NCBI RefSeq assembly: GCF_902459735.1
Contig: NZ_CABPRV010000003.1
Span: 496,001 to 560,000 of the forward strand
Reading direction: 5' to 3'
Source: Pandoraea capi
GTDB taxonomy: Bacteria > Pseudomonadota > Gammaproteobacteria > Burkholderiales > Burkholderiaceae
Length of the DNA: 64,000 nt
Position numbers and translations under genes: made by a program. Under the pieces are notes generated by a model. The model worked only from the letters and a program-made list of their open reading frames with translations, had not been told where the DNA came from and made no database searches. Positions 24,915 through 33,860 of the stretch are shown piece after piece. The first letter of the stretch is position 1; every line of letters begins with the position of its first letter.

Positions 24915-25859
24915 TCAGTAGCCGCGCGTCAGATCGACGATGCCGGTAATCGTTTCGCCCCGCGCCAGCGCGGCGATCTTGCCTGCGATTTGCGCGACGG
25001 TTTCGTCGCGTAGCGTCAGCGCCGAGATGTGCGGCGTGACGGTGACGCCGGGCGTGCGCCAGAACGGATGCTCGGCGGGCAGCGGTTCGGTGCGGAATAC
25101 GTCGAGCGTCGCCCCGGCGATCTGACCGCTTTCCAGCGCCGCGAGCAGGTCGTCGTCGACCAGATGCGCGCCGCGTGCGACGTTGATCAGGTACGCGCCC
25201 TGCGCGAGTTTGGCGAACAGCCCGGTGTTGAGGACATCCACCGTCTGCGGCGTGAGCGGAAGCAGATTGACGAGAATCCGCGCGCCACGTACGCACGTGT
25301 CGAACCCGGTCTCGCCGTGGTGCAGTTCCACACCGCTGTCGTCGTGACGCTCGCTCCGGCTCCAGGCGCGCACCGGGAACCCGAAGGTCTTCAGCGCGCG
25401 GGCGACGTGTGCGCCGAGCGTGCCGTAGCCGAGGACCGCGACGGGGAAGTCCGCGAGCCGGTTCGGCTTCTGGAATTTCCATTGCGTTTGCGCCTGCTGC
25501 GCGTCGAAGGCGTCGAGACGACGCAAGTAGCGCAGCGCGGCGGCGCTCACGTACTGCGCCATCTGGTCGGCCATGCCGGCATCTTCCAGGCGCACGAGCG
25601 GCACGCCGGCCGGCAGACGATGGGCGTCTTCGCCGCGGCTGCCCAGCACGCCATCGACGCCTGCGCCCATGTTGAAGATGGCCTTGAGCCGCTCGCGCGG
25701 TTGCAGGACTTCGGCGTTGGGCTTCCAGAGCACGAGATAGTCGGCGGGCGCGGTATCGCCCGGCCGCCAGCCGCGGATGTTGGCCCGCGGCAGGTGCTCG
25801 GCAAGACCGGTTTCATAGGCGGCAGTCTTGCCGTCCGGCGAGTAGATGAGGATGTCCAT
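24915..25859 (-). CDS. D-2-hydroxyacid dehydrogenase, GhrA-like (glyoxylate/hydroxypyruvate reductase)
   Basis: 314 residues of the NAD(P)-dependent 2-hydroxyacid dehydrogenase superfamily. Rossmann motif AVLGYGTLGAHVARAL (about 141-156), NLLPLTPQT, the Arg in LINVARGAHLVDDDL, a Glu in FRTEPLPAEHPFW and the catalytic His in VTVTPHISALT. The order and short N-terminal domain (YLVLWKPNAEVL) match E. coli GhrA, which reduces glyoxylate and hydroxypyruvate. First gene of the operon that contains mvaB; a palindrome matching LiuR sites lies 39 bp upstream of its start. True substrate not certain. Confidence 0.88.
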   Translation of the reverse strand: MDILIYSPDGKTAAYETGLAEHLPRANIRGWRPGDTAPADYLVLWKPNAEVLQPRERLKAIFNMGAGVDGVLGSRGEDAHRLPAGVPLVRLEDAGMADQMAQYVSAAALRYLRRLDAFDAQQAQTQWKFQKPNRLADFPVAVLGYGTLGAHVARALKTFGFPVRAWSRSERHDDSGVELHHGETGFDTCVRGARILVNLLPLTPQTVDVLNTGLFAKLAQGAYLINVARGAHLVDDDLLAALESGQIAGATLDVFRTEPLPAEHPFWRTPGVTVTPHISALTLRDETVAQIAGKIAALARGETITGIVDLTRGY

Positions 25860-25897
25860 GAATTGCAGGGGCCGCCGGCGCGGTCGCGTCGACTCGA

Positions 25898-25913
25898 TTT
25901 ACGTTAACGTCAA
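25898..25913 (-). promoter_or_regulatory. Predicted LiuR operator upstream of the mvaB operon
   Basis: TTTACGTTAACGTCAA, a near-perfect inverted repeat (one mismatch pair). It matches the sites at 54730-54755 and 55669-55684. On the minus strand it starts TTGACG, a consensus -35. This links HMG-CoA lyase to the LiuR regulator gene at 55102-55536. Confidence 0.68.
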
Positions 25914-25979
25914 GTGTAACGCAGCTTCCGGGTCGTCGCGTATCGGGGCGGGGCCCGAGAGGTTCGGCAGGCGGGGCGG

Positions 25980-26531
25980 TCAGCGCGCGGTGGCGCTACG
26001 CAAGGTTTCGAGCTTGACGGCAAAGTTGTGATTGTCGTCGGCCACCCAGACCTCGCCGTCCTGAATGGTGCATTGCAGGCGCATGGTGCGCGACGCGAGC
26101 GCCGTCAGCGCTTCGGCCGATTCGTCGGCGAGCATGCGCACGCTGAGGTTCGACAGACGGTTGATCTGCGATTCTGTCGCCTGCCACCAGACGGCCGCCG
26201 GCTTGCCGCCGTAAGCGATGACATCCACGTGCTCCGCGCGCCCCGAGGCTTTGACGAGACGGCGTGCGTCGGGCTGGCCGACGTCGATCCAGCGCACGAT
26301 GTCGCCGCCGAAGTCGTGTTCCCAGAGGTCGGGCTCATCGGCGGTAGAAATGCCTTTGCCGAACGAGAGACGCTCACCTGCATAGAGCATGAACGCGAGC
26401 ACGCGCACCATCATGCGCTCGTCGGTTTCCGACGGATGACGGGCGATCGTGAGGTGATGGGAGGCGTAGTAATGGCGGTCGAGGTCGGTGATCTGCACCT
26501 CGGCCTTGTAAATGGTGGCTTTGAGTGCCAT
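25980..26531 (-). CDS. yaeQ: YaeQ family protein
   Basis: 183 residues from MALKATIYKAEVQITDLD. It matches the YaeQ family throughout: YYASHHLTIARHPSETDERMM near the N-terminus, LSFGKGISTADEPDLWEHD, RWIDVGQPDARRLVKAS, and the C-terminal MRLQCTIQDGEVWVAD. Structures of YaeQ show a PD-(D/E)XK nuclease-like fold (conserved E, D, Q and K residues are present: TADEPDLW, GQPD, KASGR), but its cellular role is unsettled. Full length. Starts divergently from the alpha/beta hydrolase gene. Confidence 0.9.
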   Translation of the reverse strand: MALKATIYKAEVQITDLDRHYYASHHLTIARHPSETDERMMVRVLAFMLYAGERLSFGKGISTADEPDLWEHDFGGDIVRWIDVGQPDARRLVKASGRAEHVDVIAYGGKPAAVWWQATESQINRLSNLSVRMLADESAEALTALASRTMRLQCTIQDGEVWVADDNHNFAVKLETLRSATAR

Positions 26532-26667
26532 ACCGGGAGACCGCAGGAATGAAGAGAGTCGCAAGCATACACCAGCGTGCGGTGTGCCCTGCGACAGCGC
26601 GTTGGGCGCCGCATTCGCCGCCCAAGCTCGCTATACTGGCGACTTCGTCTTACCAGAAGCATCCCCC

Positions 26668-27504
26668 ATGCCGGTTCCTGCACCGCAAACCATCGACGTC
26701 AACGGCTATCCCATGGCCTACGTCGAAACCCCCGCACCTGCCGATGCCGTCGGCGCCCCGTTAGTGCTGGTCCACGGCTCGCTTTGCGACTACCGATACT
26801 TCAAACCGAACATGGCGCCGCTGGGACAGCGTCGGCGTGTCATTTCGGTAAGTCTGCGCCACTATTTCCCCGAAGCCTGGAATGGCCACGACGGTACCTT
26901 CTCCGGCGAGCAGCACGCCGAAGATCTGGCGGCGTTCATCACGGCGCTCGGCGTGGGTCCGGTTCACGTCCTCGGTCACTCGCGCGGTGGTTACGTCGCG
27001 CTGCGCACCGCCTTGCTCGCCCCCGACACCGTGCGCTCGCTGATTCTGGCCGATCCCGGTGTCGAGATCAGTGGCGGACCGATACAGGTGCCGCTCGATA
27101 GCGAACGCGGCAACTTCCGTCAGAAGGCATTGGAAGCGATCGAGAGCGGCGATGTCGACGGCGGGCTCGCGCTGTTCATCGACACGGTCAGCGGCCCCGA
27201 CACATGGCGCCGCATGGTGCCGTGGTTCAAGCAGATGGTGCGCGACAACGCCCGCACCCTCATCGGTCAGGTGGCCGAGCCTCGCACGCCGCTGCCGATC
27301 GACGCCCTGGGCGCACTGCATGCGCCGGTGCTGCTGATGGGCGGCGCGGAGAGCCCGCCCCCCTATCCGGACGTGCTGAACGCGCTCGCGCACGCCATGC
27401 CGGAAGCCCGCCGCATGCTGATTCAGGACGCTTCGCACGGCATGAACCTCGCCAATCCGATTGCGTTCCATCTCGCCGTGGACGCCTTCCTCGGTAACGA
27501 CTGA
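26668..27504 (+). CDS. Alpha/beta-fold hydrolase
   Basis: 278 residues from MPVPAPQTIDVNGYPMAYV; upstream in-frame codons overlap yaeQ and are not coding. Oxyanion loop VLVHGSLCDYRYF, nucleophile elbow GHSRGG (Ser about residue 109), acidic residue in VLLMGGAESPPPYPD region and catalytic His in DASHGMNL complete the usual triad. Typical of esterases and related hydrolases acting in the cytoplasm on small esters or lactones. No lid insertion. Substrate unknown. Divergent from yaeQ with a 136-bp intergenic region. Confidence 0.85.
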   Translation: MPVPAPQTIDVNGYPMAYVETPAPADAVGAPLVLVHGSLCDYRYFKPNMAPLGQRRRVISVSLRHYFPEAWNGHDGTFSGEQHAEDLAAFITALGVGPVHVLGHSRGGYVALRTALLAPDTVRSLILADPGVEISGGPIQVPLDSERGNFRQKALEAIESGDVDGGLALFIDTVSGPDTWRRMVPWFKQMVRDNARTLIGQVAEPRTPLPIDALGALHAPVLLMGGAESPPPYPDVLNALAHAMPEARRMLIQDASHGMNLANPIAFHLAVDAFLGND

Positions 27505-27638
27505 GCGTTTGCGCGCCGCGCGCCAGGCACCGATGTGCCATGCGCGGCCCGTCGTCCGTTGCGAATGCCCGTCGAGCCGGTCGTGCCCCGGTAACGTCGG
27601 GCGCGGCAAGTCTGCCGCCGCGAATACGCGTGTCGCCG

Positions 27639-28016
27639 TCATTCGTCGCGCAACATGCCGTGCCCCAGTCGCAGGCTCAACGTGCGCACCAGATCGGCCA
27701 TCCATGCCTGATCGCGATCCGACAGTTTCTGCATCGCACGATTGAGCGACGGATACGGATCGCAGGGCGCCGCAACGCCCGAGTCCGCTACCAGACCGCC
27801 CGCCGCGTCGAACGCCAGCAGCTCGTGCGGCGGCAACCCCAAGGTGTCGGCCAGAATGCAGATGTTGCGCAGCGAGATGTTGCGTTTGCCGCGCTCGACA
27901 CCACTCAGATAGGAACGCGCCAGGCCGCTCTCAAGCGCAAGCTTGTCCTGCGCCCAGTTGTACTTCTTGCGCAAACCGGCGAGATGTCTGCCGAATCGGA
28001 ATAAATTGGTGTCCAT
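27639..28016 (-). CDS. XRE-family HTH regulator (short paralogue)
   Basis: 125 residues; AAGGAAAC lies before the ATG. The N-terminal 65 residues are a helix-turn-helix domain of the Cro/C1 type: LAGLRKKYNWAQDKLALESG, LARSYLSGVERGKRNISLRN and ICILADTLGLPPHELLAF. The C-terminal half is helical (LNRAMQKLSDRDQAWMADLVRTL) with no known ligand domain. It is a clear paralogue of the regulator at 28611-29498, with strong identity over the HTH. Target genes unknown; the adjacent hydrolase and EamA exporter are candidates. Confidence 0.85.
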   Translation of the reverse strand: MDTNLFRFGRHLAGLRKKYNWAQDKLALESGLARSYLSGVERGKRNISLRNICILADTLGLPPHELLAFDAAGGLVADSGVAAPCDPYPSLNRAMQKLSDRDQAWMADLVRTLSLRLGHGMLRDE

Positions 28017-28610
28017 AAAAAAGTTTCCTTGTTAGGGACGAGAAGATTGGAACAAAAATCCGGCATCGGGGGCGGTGCCTCGGGTGTCCCTCGTTTGTGA
28101 GGCACGAACTACCGGGGGCGCCTCGCAGATTTTTTGTGGACTTTCGGAGAAGGCACAACGAGCGCTGTCGTCCCGACGATATGGGTGGCGCTATTTCGCG
28201 TACCGCGTAATCACGCGGCGCTTCGTCCGATGGCAGCGAAGCGTGTGCCGCCTTTGCGTCAACCCGCGTCGCGCAGTGTGACACTGGTCTGACCGGTTGA
28301 AGTAGAGCGGGGATTCTGAAAGGTTCCGCGTTGGGATGTCACTCGATGTTGACGGGCCGAGCCGGAAGTTGTGTCGAGCCGTGCGAAATTGCCGTAGGCG
28401 TCGAAGCGCTGTCATTCCTGTCGCCATTGACGTGCGCGCTCGCATGCGCTGTCACAAGGCGACGCATGAATGCAGGCGTCGCGCACGTATGGGCTGATTA
28501 TTTTTAATAGGTTAAACAGTGACTCTTACGAGACGAATGTGCGCGTTGTGCCCCCGATAACGCAGGGGGACTTTGCGCGATGTCCTAAGAATCAATTGGC
28601 GCAGGATCGC
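28017..28610. other. 594-bp intergenic region between two paralogous regulators
   Basis: No gene is supported on either strand. An AT-rich patch at about 28496-28530 (ATTATTTTTAATAGG) may hold a promoter for the downstream XRE gene, which would then have a long leader. No palindrome or terminator clear enough to call. Confidence 0.4.
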
Positions 28611-29498
28611 TCACTCGTCGTCGTTGCGACGCATGCGCAACGTGTCGTCATGCGAGCGTCCCTCGGATGTGCTTTGACGTGGGGCGTCCGAAGACGCCCC
28701 TCGCGCGTTCATGGGATCGCCGATGGGCGTCACCTTGCCGACGGCACCCGACGCGTCGACCGTCGCCGACGGACGGGCAGTTTCGGTATCACTGTGGGGC
28801 GCGCTGGCAGCGTAGCTCGCTTGTGCCGACATCTGCGACGGTGCCGATGTGGCGAGTAGGCGGTTTGTCGGAAAGCCCGATTCGAAATCCGGACGGACCG
28901 GCGTGCGTGCCGGGCTGCCGTCATATGGCGGGCGGGGCAGGCCGGTGTCGGTCGTCATGCGCCGCTCGTTCGCTTCGTCTGCGTCAGTGTCTGCGTCGTC
29001 GCCTGTGGCGTCTGCCTCGTCCCCGTCACACAGCGTGTCGAAGGCGCTGCGATCTTCCGCGAAGGTGGGCTGATGAGCATCGCCGGAAGGTTGCTCATGC
29101 GCATCCGCACTCACCCCTGCACCGGCGGGCGGCGTGGCATGACTCAAGCGGGAACTGAGGCTTCGAATGATTTCCGCGAGCCAGACCTGATCGCGGTTTT
29201 CGAGCTTGCACAGCGACCGGCTGATTTGCGGCAGCGGGGTGCGCTCGGACTGCATGGCGACATCTTCGGCGCCTGCCGATGCCTGAGCGAAGCGCAGCAT
29301 CTCGGACGTGGGCACGCCGAGTGTGTCTGCCAGCACGCAGATGTTGACGAGCGCGACGTTGCGTCTGCCGCGCTCGATACCGCTGACGTAAGAGCGTGCA
29401 AGACCGCTCTCGAGCGCCAGCTTCTCCTGCGACCAGCCGCGCGCTTTCCGCAGGCGGGCCAGGTGGTCTCCGAACAGCGCGAGTGGATTCGTTTGCAT
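28611..29498 (-). CDS. XRE-family HTH regulator with a long disordered tail
   Basis: 295 residues from MQTNPLALFGDHLARLRKAR. The HTH (residues about 8-68: GWSQEKLALESGLARSYVSG, ERGRRNVALVNICVLADTLG) and a helical segment (SLCKLENRDQVWLAEIIRSL, about 100-120) align with the short paralogue at 27639-28016. The remaining ~170 residues are low-complexity: an acidic Asp/Ala stretch (DGDEADATGDDADTDADEAN), then Ser/Pro/Ala/Thr and a charged end, TLRMRRNDDE. This extension is unusual for XRE regulators and is absent from the paralogue. Cytoplasmic DNA-binding protein; targets unknown. Confidence 0.82.
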   Translation of the reverse strand: MQTNPLALFGDHLARLRKARGWSQEKLALESGLARSYVSGIERGRRNVALVNICVLADTLGVPTSEMLRFAQASAGAEDVAMQSERTPLPQISRSLCKLENRDQVWLAEIIRSLSSRLSHATPPAGAGVSADAHEQPSGDAHQPTFAEDRSAFDTLCDGDEADATGDDADTDADEANERRMTTDTGLPRPPYDGSPARTPVRPDFESGFPTNRLLATSAPSQMSAQASYAASAPHSDTETARPSATVDASGAVGKVTPIGDPMNARGASSDAPRQSTSEGRSHDDTLRMRRNDDE

Positions 29499-29627
29499 GG
29501 CGGGACTCCGTTGACGAGTCACACAGCGTAATCAATCCCCCCGCGCCTTGCGACGTTATATCGCTCTACTCCCCATGCGTTACAGCCGGGCCTCTATAAA
29601 GAGTCGGCGACGCTGATAGCGCAAAAT

Positions 29628-30551
29628 TTATCGGACACTTCCCAATTCATCTGCGATAGCAGGCATCGGTTCACGCGCTTTGCGAATCGGTCGATGCCAG
29701 TTTTCGCCCAGTGTCACGCCACCGAGAATCAGCGCGCCGCCCGCGAGGTGATACACCGCGAGATGCTCGCCGAGGCCGAAGGCGGCGATCAATGCCGTGA
29801 AGATCGGCACCAGATTGATGACGACGGTGGCGCGGCGCGGACCGATGCGTGCCACCCCGACCATCCAGATGAACGGTGCGATGACCGAGACCGGGATGGC
29901 CGCGAAGGCCAGCTCGGGCAGGTTATCCATGGAGATGCCGGCCTTCTGCGAGATCAGATAGAACGGCAGCAATGCGATGACCGCGAACGTGATTTGCGCG
30001 TAAAGCGACGGCAGCGGGGAGAGCGGCAGATGCCATTTGCGCAGCAGCACGCAGTAGAACGCGTAGGCGAGCATGGCGACGACCATCATGGCGTCACCCA
30101 CGCCGATGCCCTGATCGGCCAGATGCAGCAGCGAGCCATGGCCGACCACCAGCAACACGCCGCCGATGGAGAGCAACCCGCCCGCCAGCGCGCCTGCGGT
30201 GAGCGCGTCGCCCAGCATCACGACGGCCAGCGCGAGTGTGGTGAGCGGCAGCAGCGCCAGAATGATGCCCATGTTGGTGGCACTCGTGTAATGCGCGGCC
30301 GAGTAGGCGATGCCTTGATAGAGCGCCATGCCGAGCACGCCGAGCGTAGCGTACTGCGCCATGTGCGGCACCAGATCGCGGCGTGCGCGCCACAGCTTGG
30401 GCAAGGCGAGTGGCGTCAGGATCAGCCACGCGGCAAACCAGCGCAGAAACGCAATCTCGGCGGGAAAGATGTGACCTACGGCGAGTTTGTTGACGATCAC
30501 GTTGGCTGACCAGATAAGGACGGCGGTCAGCGGCAGAATGAAATTGGCCAT
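29628..30551 (-). CDS. EamA-family (DMT superfamily) transporter
   Basis: 307 residues with about ten hydrophobic segments arranged as two EamA repeats: FILPLTAVLIWSANVIVNKL at the start, AEIAFLRWFAAWLILTPLAL, NMGIILALLPLTTLALAVVM, then GDAMMVVAMLAYAFYCVLL, SVIAPFIWMVGVARIGPRRA and VVINLVPIFTALIAAFGLGE. Members export amino acids, metabolites or drugs across the inner membrane. Substrate cannot be inferred. It lies upstream of the long XRE regulator in the same direction with a 129-bp gap, which makes regulation of or by that gene possible. Confidence 0.88.
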   Translation of the reverse strand: MANFILPLTAVLIWSANVIVNKLAVGHIFPAEIAFLRWFAAWLILTPLALPKLWRARRDLVPHMAQYATLGVLGMALYQGIAYSAAHYTSATNMGIILALLPLTTLALAVVMLGDALTAGALAGGLLSIGGVLLVVGHGSLLHLADQGIGVGDAMMVVAMLAYAFYCVLLRKWHLPLSPLPSLYAQITFAVIALLPFYLISQKAGISMDNLPELAFAAIPVSVIAPFIWMVGVARIGPRRATVVINLVPIFTALIAAFGLGEHLAVYHLAGGALILGGVTLGENWHRPIRKAREPMPAIADELGSVR

Positions 30552-30952
30552 GATTCGATGCAGTGTGCCGGTCGGGTGGCCGACCGGCGGTGAGGTGCGA
30601 ACTGGAGCAGATTGTCCGCCCGAACCGTGACCGTCGCATAACGAATTTCAGACAAAAGATAAGGGTTTTCAGACGCGACGTCCGACCCGCCGAATCGCGT
30701 CTGCTATCGACGAGGGACCTGCCCGATCGTTCGGTGCCCGCCCGTCGCTAAGCCGTCACTCGCTCGCCGCTTCCGCACCGCTTGCCCGCGGCTTGCCCAC
30801 CGATGGCTCCCCGCCCTTGGCCGCAGGTAAAATGGCACTTCCGGGCCTTCCACGTAACTTACGTAGTCCTTGCGCGACGTCGGCAGTCCCCGGTCCCACG
30901 GTGCGATGGCATCGTGCGCGTTTCGTGATTCGTGATGGGTGATCGGAGCAGC
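30552..30952. other. 401-bp divergent intergenic region
   Basis: Between the EamA gene (minus) and the diguanylate cyclase (plus). A 94-codon minus-strand frame overlaps it, but its composition is not protein-like. No clear operator was seen; the region must contain both promoters. Confidence 0.4.
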
Positions 30953-32182
30953 ATGGTGTCAGTGAGTCAACAAGACCGTCAGGCACGTGCCGACGGTACG
31001 CGACAATGCCACACGGCGTCGCCTTCGTCTTCCTTGTCATCCGCTGCGGGTACCGACCCGGCGTTCGCGGGGAAGGGCAAACGGTTCGTGCGACGCATCT
31101 ATCGTCTGCGGACCATCGGTCTCGGCATTGGCTTTTTCTGTGTCGCGGGCGTCTTCTACCGGCAATCGCCGCCCACGTCGCTCTGGCTCTGGGCGCTCGT
31201 CATTTTCCATGGCTTCCTCTGGCCGCATCTGGCATGTGTGCTGGCGCTCTCGCGCCCCGTGCCGTATCGCGCCGAACGCGCGAATCTGATGATCGACGCG
31301 GCGTTCGGCGGCTTCTGGGTGGTCGCGATGCAATTCAATCTGCTGCCCAGCGTGGTCGTGCTCGCGATGATGTCGATGGACAACATCGGTGCGGGCGGCG
31401 TGCGGTTGTTCCTTCAGGGGCTGCTCGCGAACGTGGCGGGCGGACTGATCGGTATTGCCGTGCTCGGCTTCGTCTGGTCGCCGGCCTCCGACACGTTCAA
31501 TGTCCTGACCAGCTTGCCGATGGTGATTCTCTATCCCATTGCGCTCGGCAAGGTGACCTACGATCTGGCGCAGAAACTCGCGCAACGCTCGCGTGAGATG
31601 GAGCATCTGTCGCGACACGACGGGTTGACCGGTCTGCTCAATCGCCGTGCATGGGAGCAGCGCTTGGCCGAGGTCCACGCGCATTGCGTGCTCACCGGGC
31701 AACCGGCGTGTCTGGTGCTGATGGATCTCGATCACTTCAAGCGCATCAACGACACGCTCGGGCATGCTGCTGGCGACGCCGCGTTACGACGCTTCGCCGG
31801 ACTGCTGCGTCAGCGTCTGCGAGACATCGACGCCGTGGGGCGCTACGGTGGCGAAGAGTTCGGTGCGGTGCTGGTCAACACTGGCGAAGTGGCGGGACGC
31901 GACCTGATGCATCGGCTGCTCGCCGACCTGCGCGCCCGCGTGGCGCAGGCCGAGGCGACGATGTCGTCGGAGGATGCTCAGCGGGTCGCGCTGGCCGAGT
32001 GCACGGTCAGCATCGGACTGGTGCCGTTCTGCGCGGCATTCGATACGCCGCAGGCGTGGCTTCAGCAAGCTGAGCGGGCGTTGTACCGGGCAAAGCGTCA
32101 GGGGCGCGACGGGATGGTGGTTCTCGATGCCGGTGCGTATCGAGATCGGGCGGATGGTGCGCAAGCCTCCGCTGTGCCGTAA
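30953..32182 (+). CDS. MASE2-domain diguanylate cyclase
   Basis: 409 residues from the ATG with CGGAG just upstream; two earlier ATGs (30932, 30935) are alternatives. After a Ser-rich 35-residue start come membrane helices of a MASE2-like sensor (IGFFCVAGVFYR, WLWALVIFHGFLWPHLACVL, MIDAAFGGFWVVAMQFNLL and three more, about residues 50-195), then the cyclase domain with LTGLLNRRAWE, DLDHFKRINDTLGHAAGD and the active-site signature GGEEF (299-303). RDID five residues before it is the product-inhibition I-site. It makes cyclic di-GMP at the inner membrane; the family includes E. coli DgcC, linked to biofilm matrix. Confidence 0.93.
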   Translation: MVSVSQQDRQARADGTRQCHTASPSSSLSSAAGTDPAFAGKGKRFVRRIYRLRTIGLGIGFFCVAGVFYRQSPPTSLWLWALVIFHGFLWPHLACVLALSRPVPYRAERANLMIDAAFGGFWVVAMQFNLLPSVVVLAMMSMDNIGAGGVRLFLQGLLANVAGGLIGIAVLGFVWSPASDTFNVLTSLPMVILYPIALGKVTYDLAQKLAQRSREMEHLSRHDGLTGLLNRRAWEQRLAEVHAHCVLTGQPACLVLMDLDHFKRINDTLGHAAGDAALRRFAGLLRQRLRDIDAVGRYGGEEFGAVLVNTGEVAGRDLMHRLLADLRARVAQAEATMSSEDAQRVALAECTVSIGLVPFCAAFDTPQAWLQQAERALYRAKRQGRDGMVVLDAGAYRDRADGAQASAVP

Positions 32183-32307
32183 CCCGGATGGGTCATCGCT
32201 GCGGTGCGGCGTCGGAACGATGCTGAGCGGGACTGGACGGGGAGGGGGAGGATTGACGATGTGAAGGGGCTGACGGCGCATGCGCGGCCGACAGCCCACT
32301 GCGCCGA

Positions 32308-32553
32308 TCAGCGCGCGCAGAGGCGCGTGAACGCGCCGCGGAGTGCGGCCGGCAGCGCGGCAGCAAAGCTGAACGGACGCGCCAGGGCTGCGAGACCCTC
32401 GCCATTGAGCACCCGGGCACCTTCCAGATGCGTTGCCAGGACGCAGAAATCTTCGCGGCGCATACCTACGCGCTGACAGGCGTGATCGAGTTGCTTCAGG
32501 TCGTTCGGGTGCAGCGTGATGGTGAGGGTAACGCGCTCTAGGTCGGTGTTCAT
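32308..32553 (-). CDS. Small ribbon-helix-helix-like protein
   Basis: 81 residues from MNTDLERVTLTITLHPNDLK; a start 12 codons upstream (MPDVLKKRKLKV) is possible. The strand VTLTITLHPNDLKQLDHACQ followed by two helices (GMRREDFCVLATHLEG) resembles ribbon-helix-helix DNA-binding domains or a MobC-like fragment. The C-terminal part is Ala/Phe-rich. No toxin or partner gene is adjacent. Convergent with the diguanylate cyclase. Moderate confidence that it is real. Confidence 0.5.
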   Translation of the reverse strand: MNTDLERVTLTITLHPNDLKQLDHACQRVGMRREDFCVLATHLEGARVLNGEGLAALARPFSFAAALPAALRGAFTRLCAR

Positions 32554-32954
32554 GACTTTCAATTTTCTCTTTTTCAAAACATCGGGCATGACGCTCTGAT
32601 GAAGCGCATGCCAAGCGCCTGTGCGATAACGCAGGCGAGCCGGATCCGACTGCGCTGGATCGGCCGGTACGGCGAACGTCGCGGATACACCGAAGGAACG
32701 GCATCGCGTCATCGTGACGACGAGGTCGGTTTCGACGAGGCACGCGAAGTGTGATCGTGGCGTCGGTTGTCTTATGCAACACGTGGGCAATACGAGGCTG
32801 TGGGCGCGCAATCCGCCGCCTGAGTGATGCGCGGGCGGCGGTACGGCACTGACGCGTGAGAGCGATGCCTCGTAACTACGGGGAGGGATGACTCTCCATC
32901 CGGCCATGAGACTTGCGCCGGAATACAGCATGAGTACTGCGAACTGCAACTACG

Positions 32955-32986
32955 GATAAAGCGATAAAGCGATAAAGCGATAAAGC
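32955..32986. repeat. Four tandem copies of GATAAAGC
   Basis: Perfect 8-bp unit, four copies, at the left end of an ACTGC-rich non-coding tract (about 32930-33370). Copy number is likely to vary between strains. Confidence 0.85.
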
Positions 32987-33288
32987 GATGAATCGCGGCA
33001 ACGATCGTCACCAGACGTCGGCGACAGGGACTGCACAGCGTTGCCTGTTGCTACTACTGCGGGTACTGCCAATATTGCGATGACTGCGAGGTGTTACAGA
33101 GACTGCTGGGTATGACGGGATACTGCGTTGATGCGAGACCTTCCAACTACAGGACTGCGGGTGATGCGTGTACAGCGATGCAGACTTCGAACTTGCGATA
33201 CTGCGACTTGCTGAACTGCTACTGCGGATTGAACTGCAACTTCGGATAACGCCAATAAAGCGGAACTACGAGAAACACAATCTTCCGA

Positions 33289-33365
33289 ACTGCTACTGCT
33301 ACTGCTACTGCTACTGCTACTGCTACTGCTACTGCTACTGCTACTGCTACTGCTACTGCTACTGC
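33289..33365. repeat. Hexanucleotide repeat (ACTGCT), 12 full copies plus 5 bases
   Basis: A perfect 77-bp microsatellite. Because the unit is six bases, changes in copy number would not shift a frame. Read as plus-strand protein it gives Cys-Tyr repeats, as minus strand poly-Ser or Val-Ala; none looks like a real gene. The surrounding 32930-33290 holds many degenerate copies of ACTGC(A/G)ACT and CTACTGC, as if an older array had decayed. Confidence 0.9.
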
Positions 33366-33379
33366 CGGATGTCGCTGAC

Positions 33380-33565
33380 TTACGCGGCATCCTTGAACTG
33401 AATGCGGGGGCAAGCCGTCACGCGATGACTACGGCGGTAGCGCAGTACACGCTCCACATGCGCAGAAGCTGCGGTGCGCATCGCACGACGATGCAGTTGC
33501 TTCACACGCGCTGCCGAAATCGAAATGGCGAATGCCGCGATGAACAACCAACTTACGAAAGCCAC
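33380..33565 (-). CDS. Possible small membrane protein, 61 aa
   Basis: A GTG start with AGGGAGAA seven bases before it, then one hydrophobic helix (AFVSWLFIAAFAISISAA, residues 2-19) and a basic tail (VKQLHRRAMR, RYRRSHRV). Single-pass, N-out topology would be expected. The good ribosome-binding site and helix argue for a real gene; the short length and position beside a repeat tract argue against. No family recognised. Confidence 0.38.
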   Translation of the reverse strand: MAFVSWLFIAAFAISISAARVKQLHRRAMRTAASAHVERVLRYRRSHRVTACPRIQFKDAA

Positions 33566-33801
33566 AACACTTCTCCCTGAAACGATGGCAGCGCCAGATA
33601 ACCGGTGCGCATCGAATTCGTTGGGAAATCAAAAAGCGTGACTGCTGCCGGCTGCAACTGCATGTAACTTCAATGGAGTGAATTCTAATGAGATTCCCGA
33701 ATAGGGTAAACCCTTAAAATCGTAAATAGTGTATTTTTTTAGACGAATTACCTCGATATTCCAAACATTCGTTTGAATTTAAGGCGCATTGAATTCAAGG
33801 G

Positions 33802-33844
33802 GAAATCGGCCCGAACCCGCATGCTTTCTCGCATTCGGGCCGAT
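33802..33844 (-). terminator. Terminator of the second porin gene
   Basis: An 11-bp perfect stem (ATCGGCCCGAA/TTCGGGCCGAT) begins 17 bp after the porin stop; on the minus strand it is followed by TTTCCCC, a short T-run. The AT-rich gap 33566-33801 otherwise holds nothing identifiable. Confidence 0.65.
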
Positions 33845-33860
33845 AACGGTGTGGCGACGA

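Noticed and set aside
33168-33401. Plus-strand ORF encoding an alternating Cys-Tyr repeat and minus-strand ORFs with poly-Ser or Val-Ala
   Set aside because: All three come from reading the ACTGCT microsatellite in different frames; they lack ribosome-binding sites and conserved flanks.
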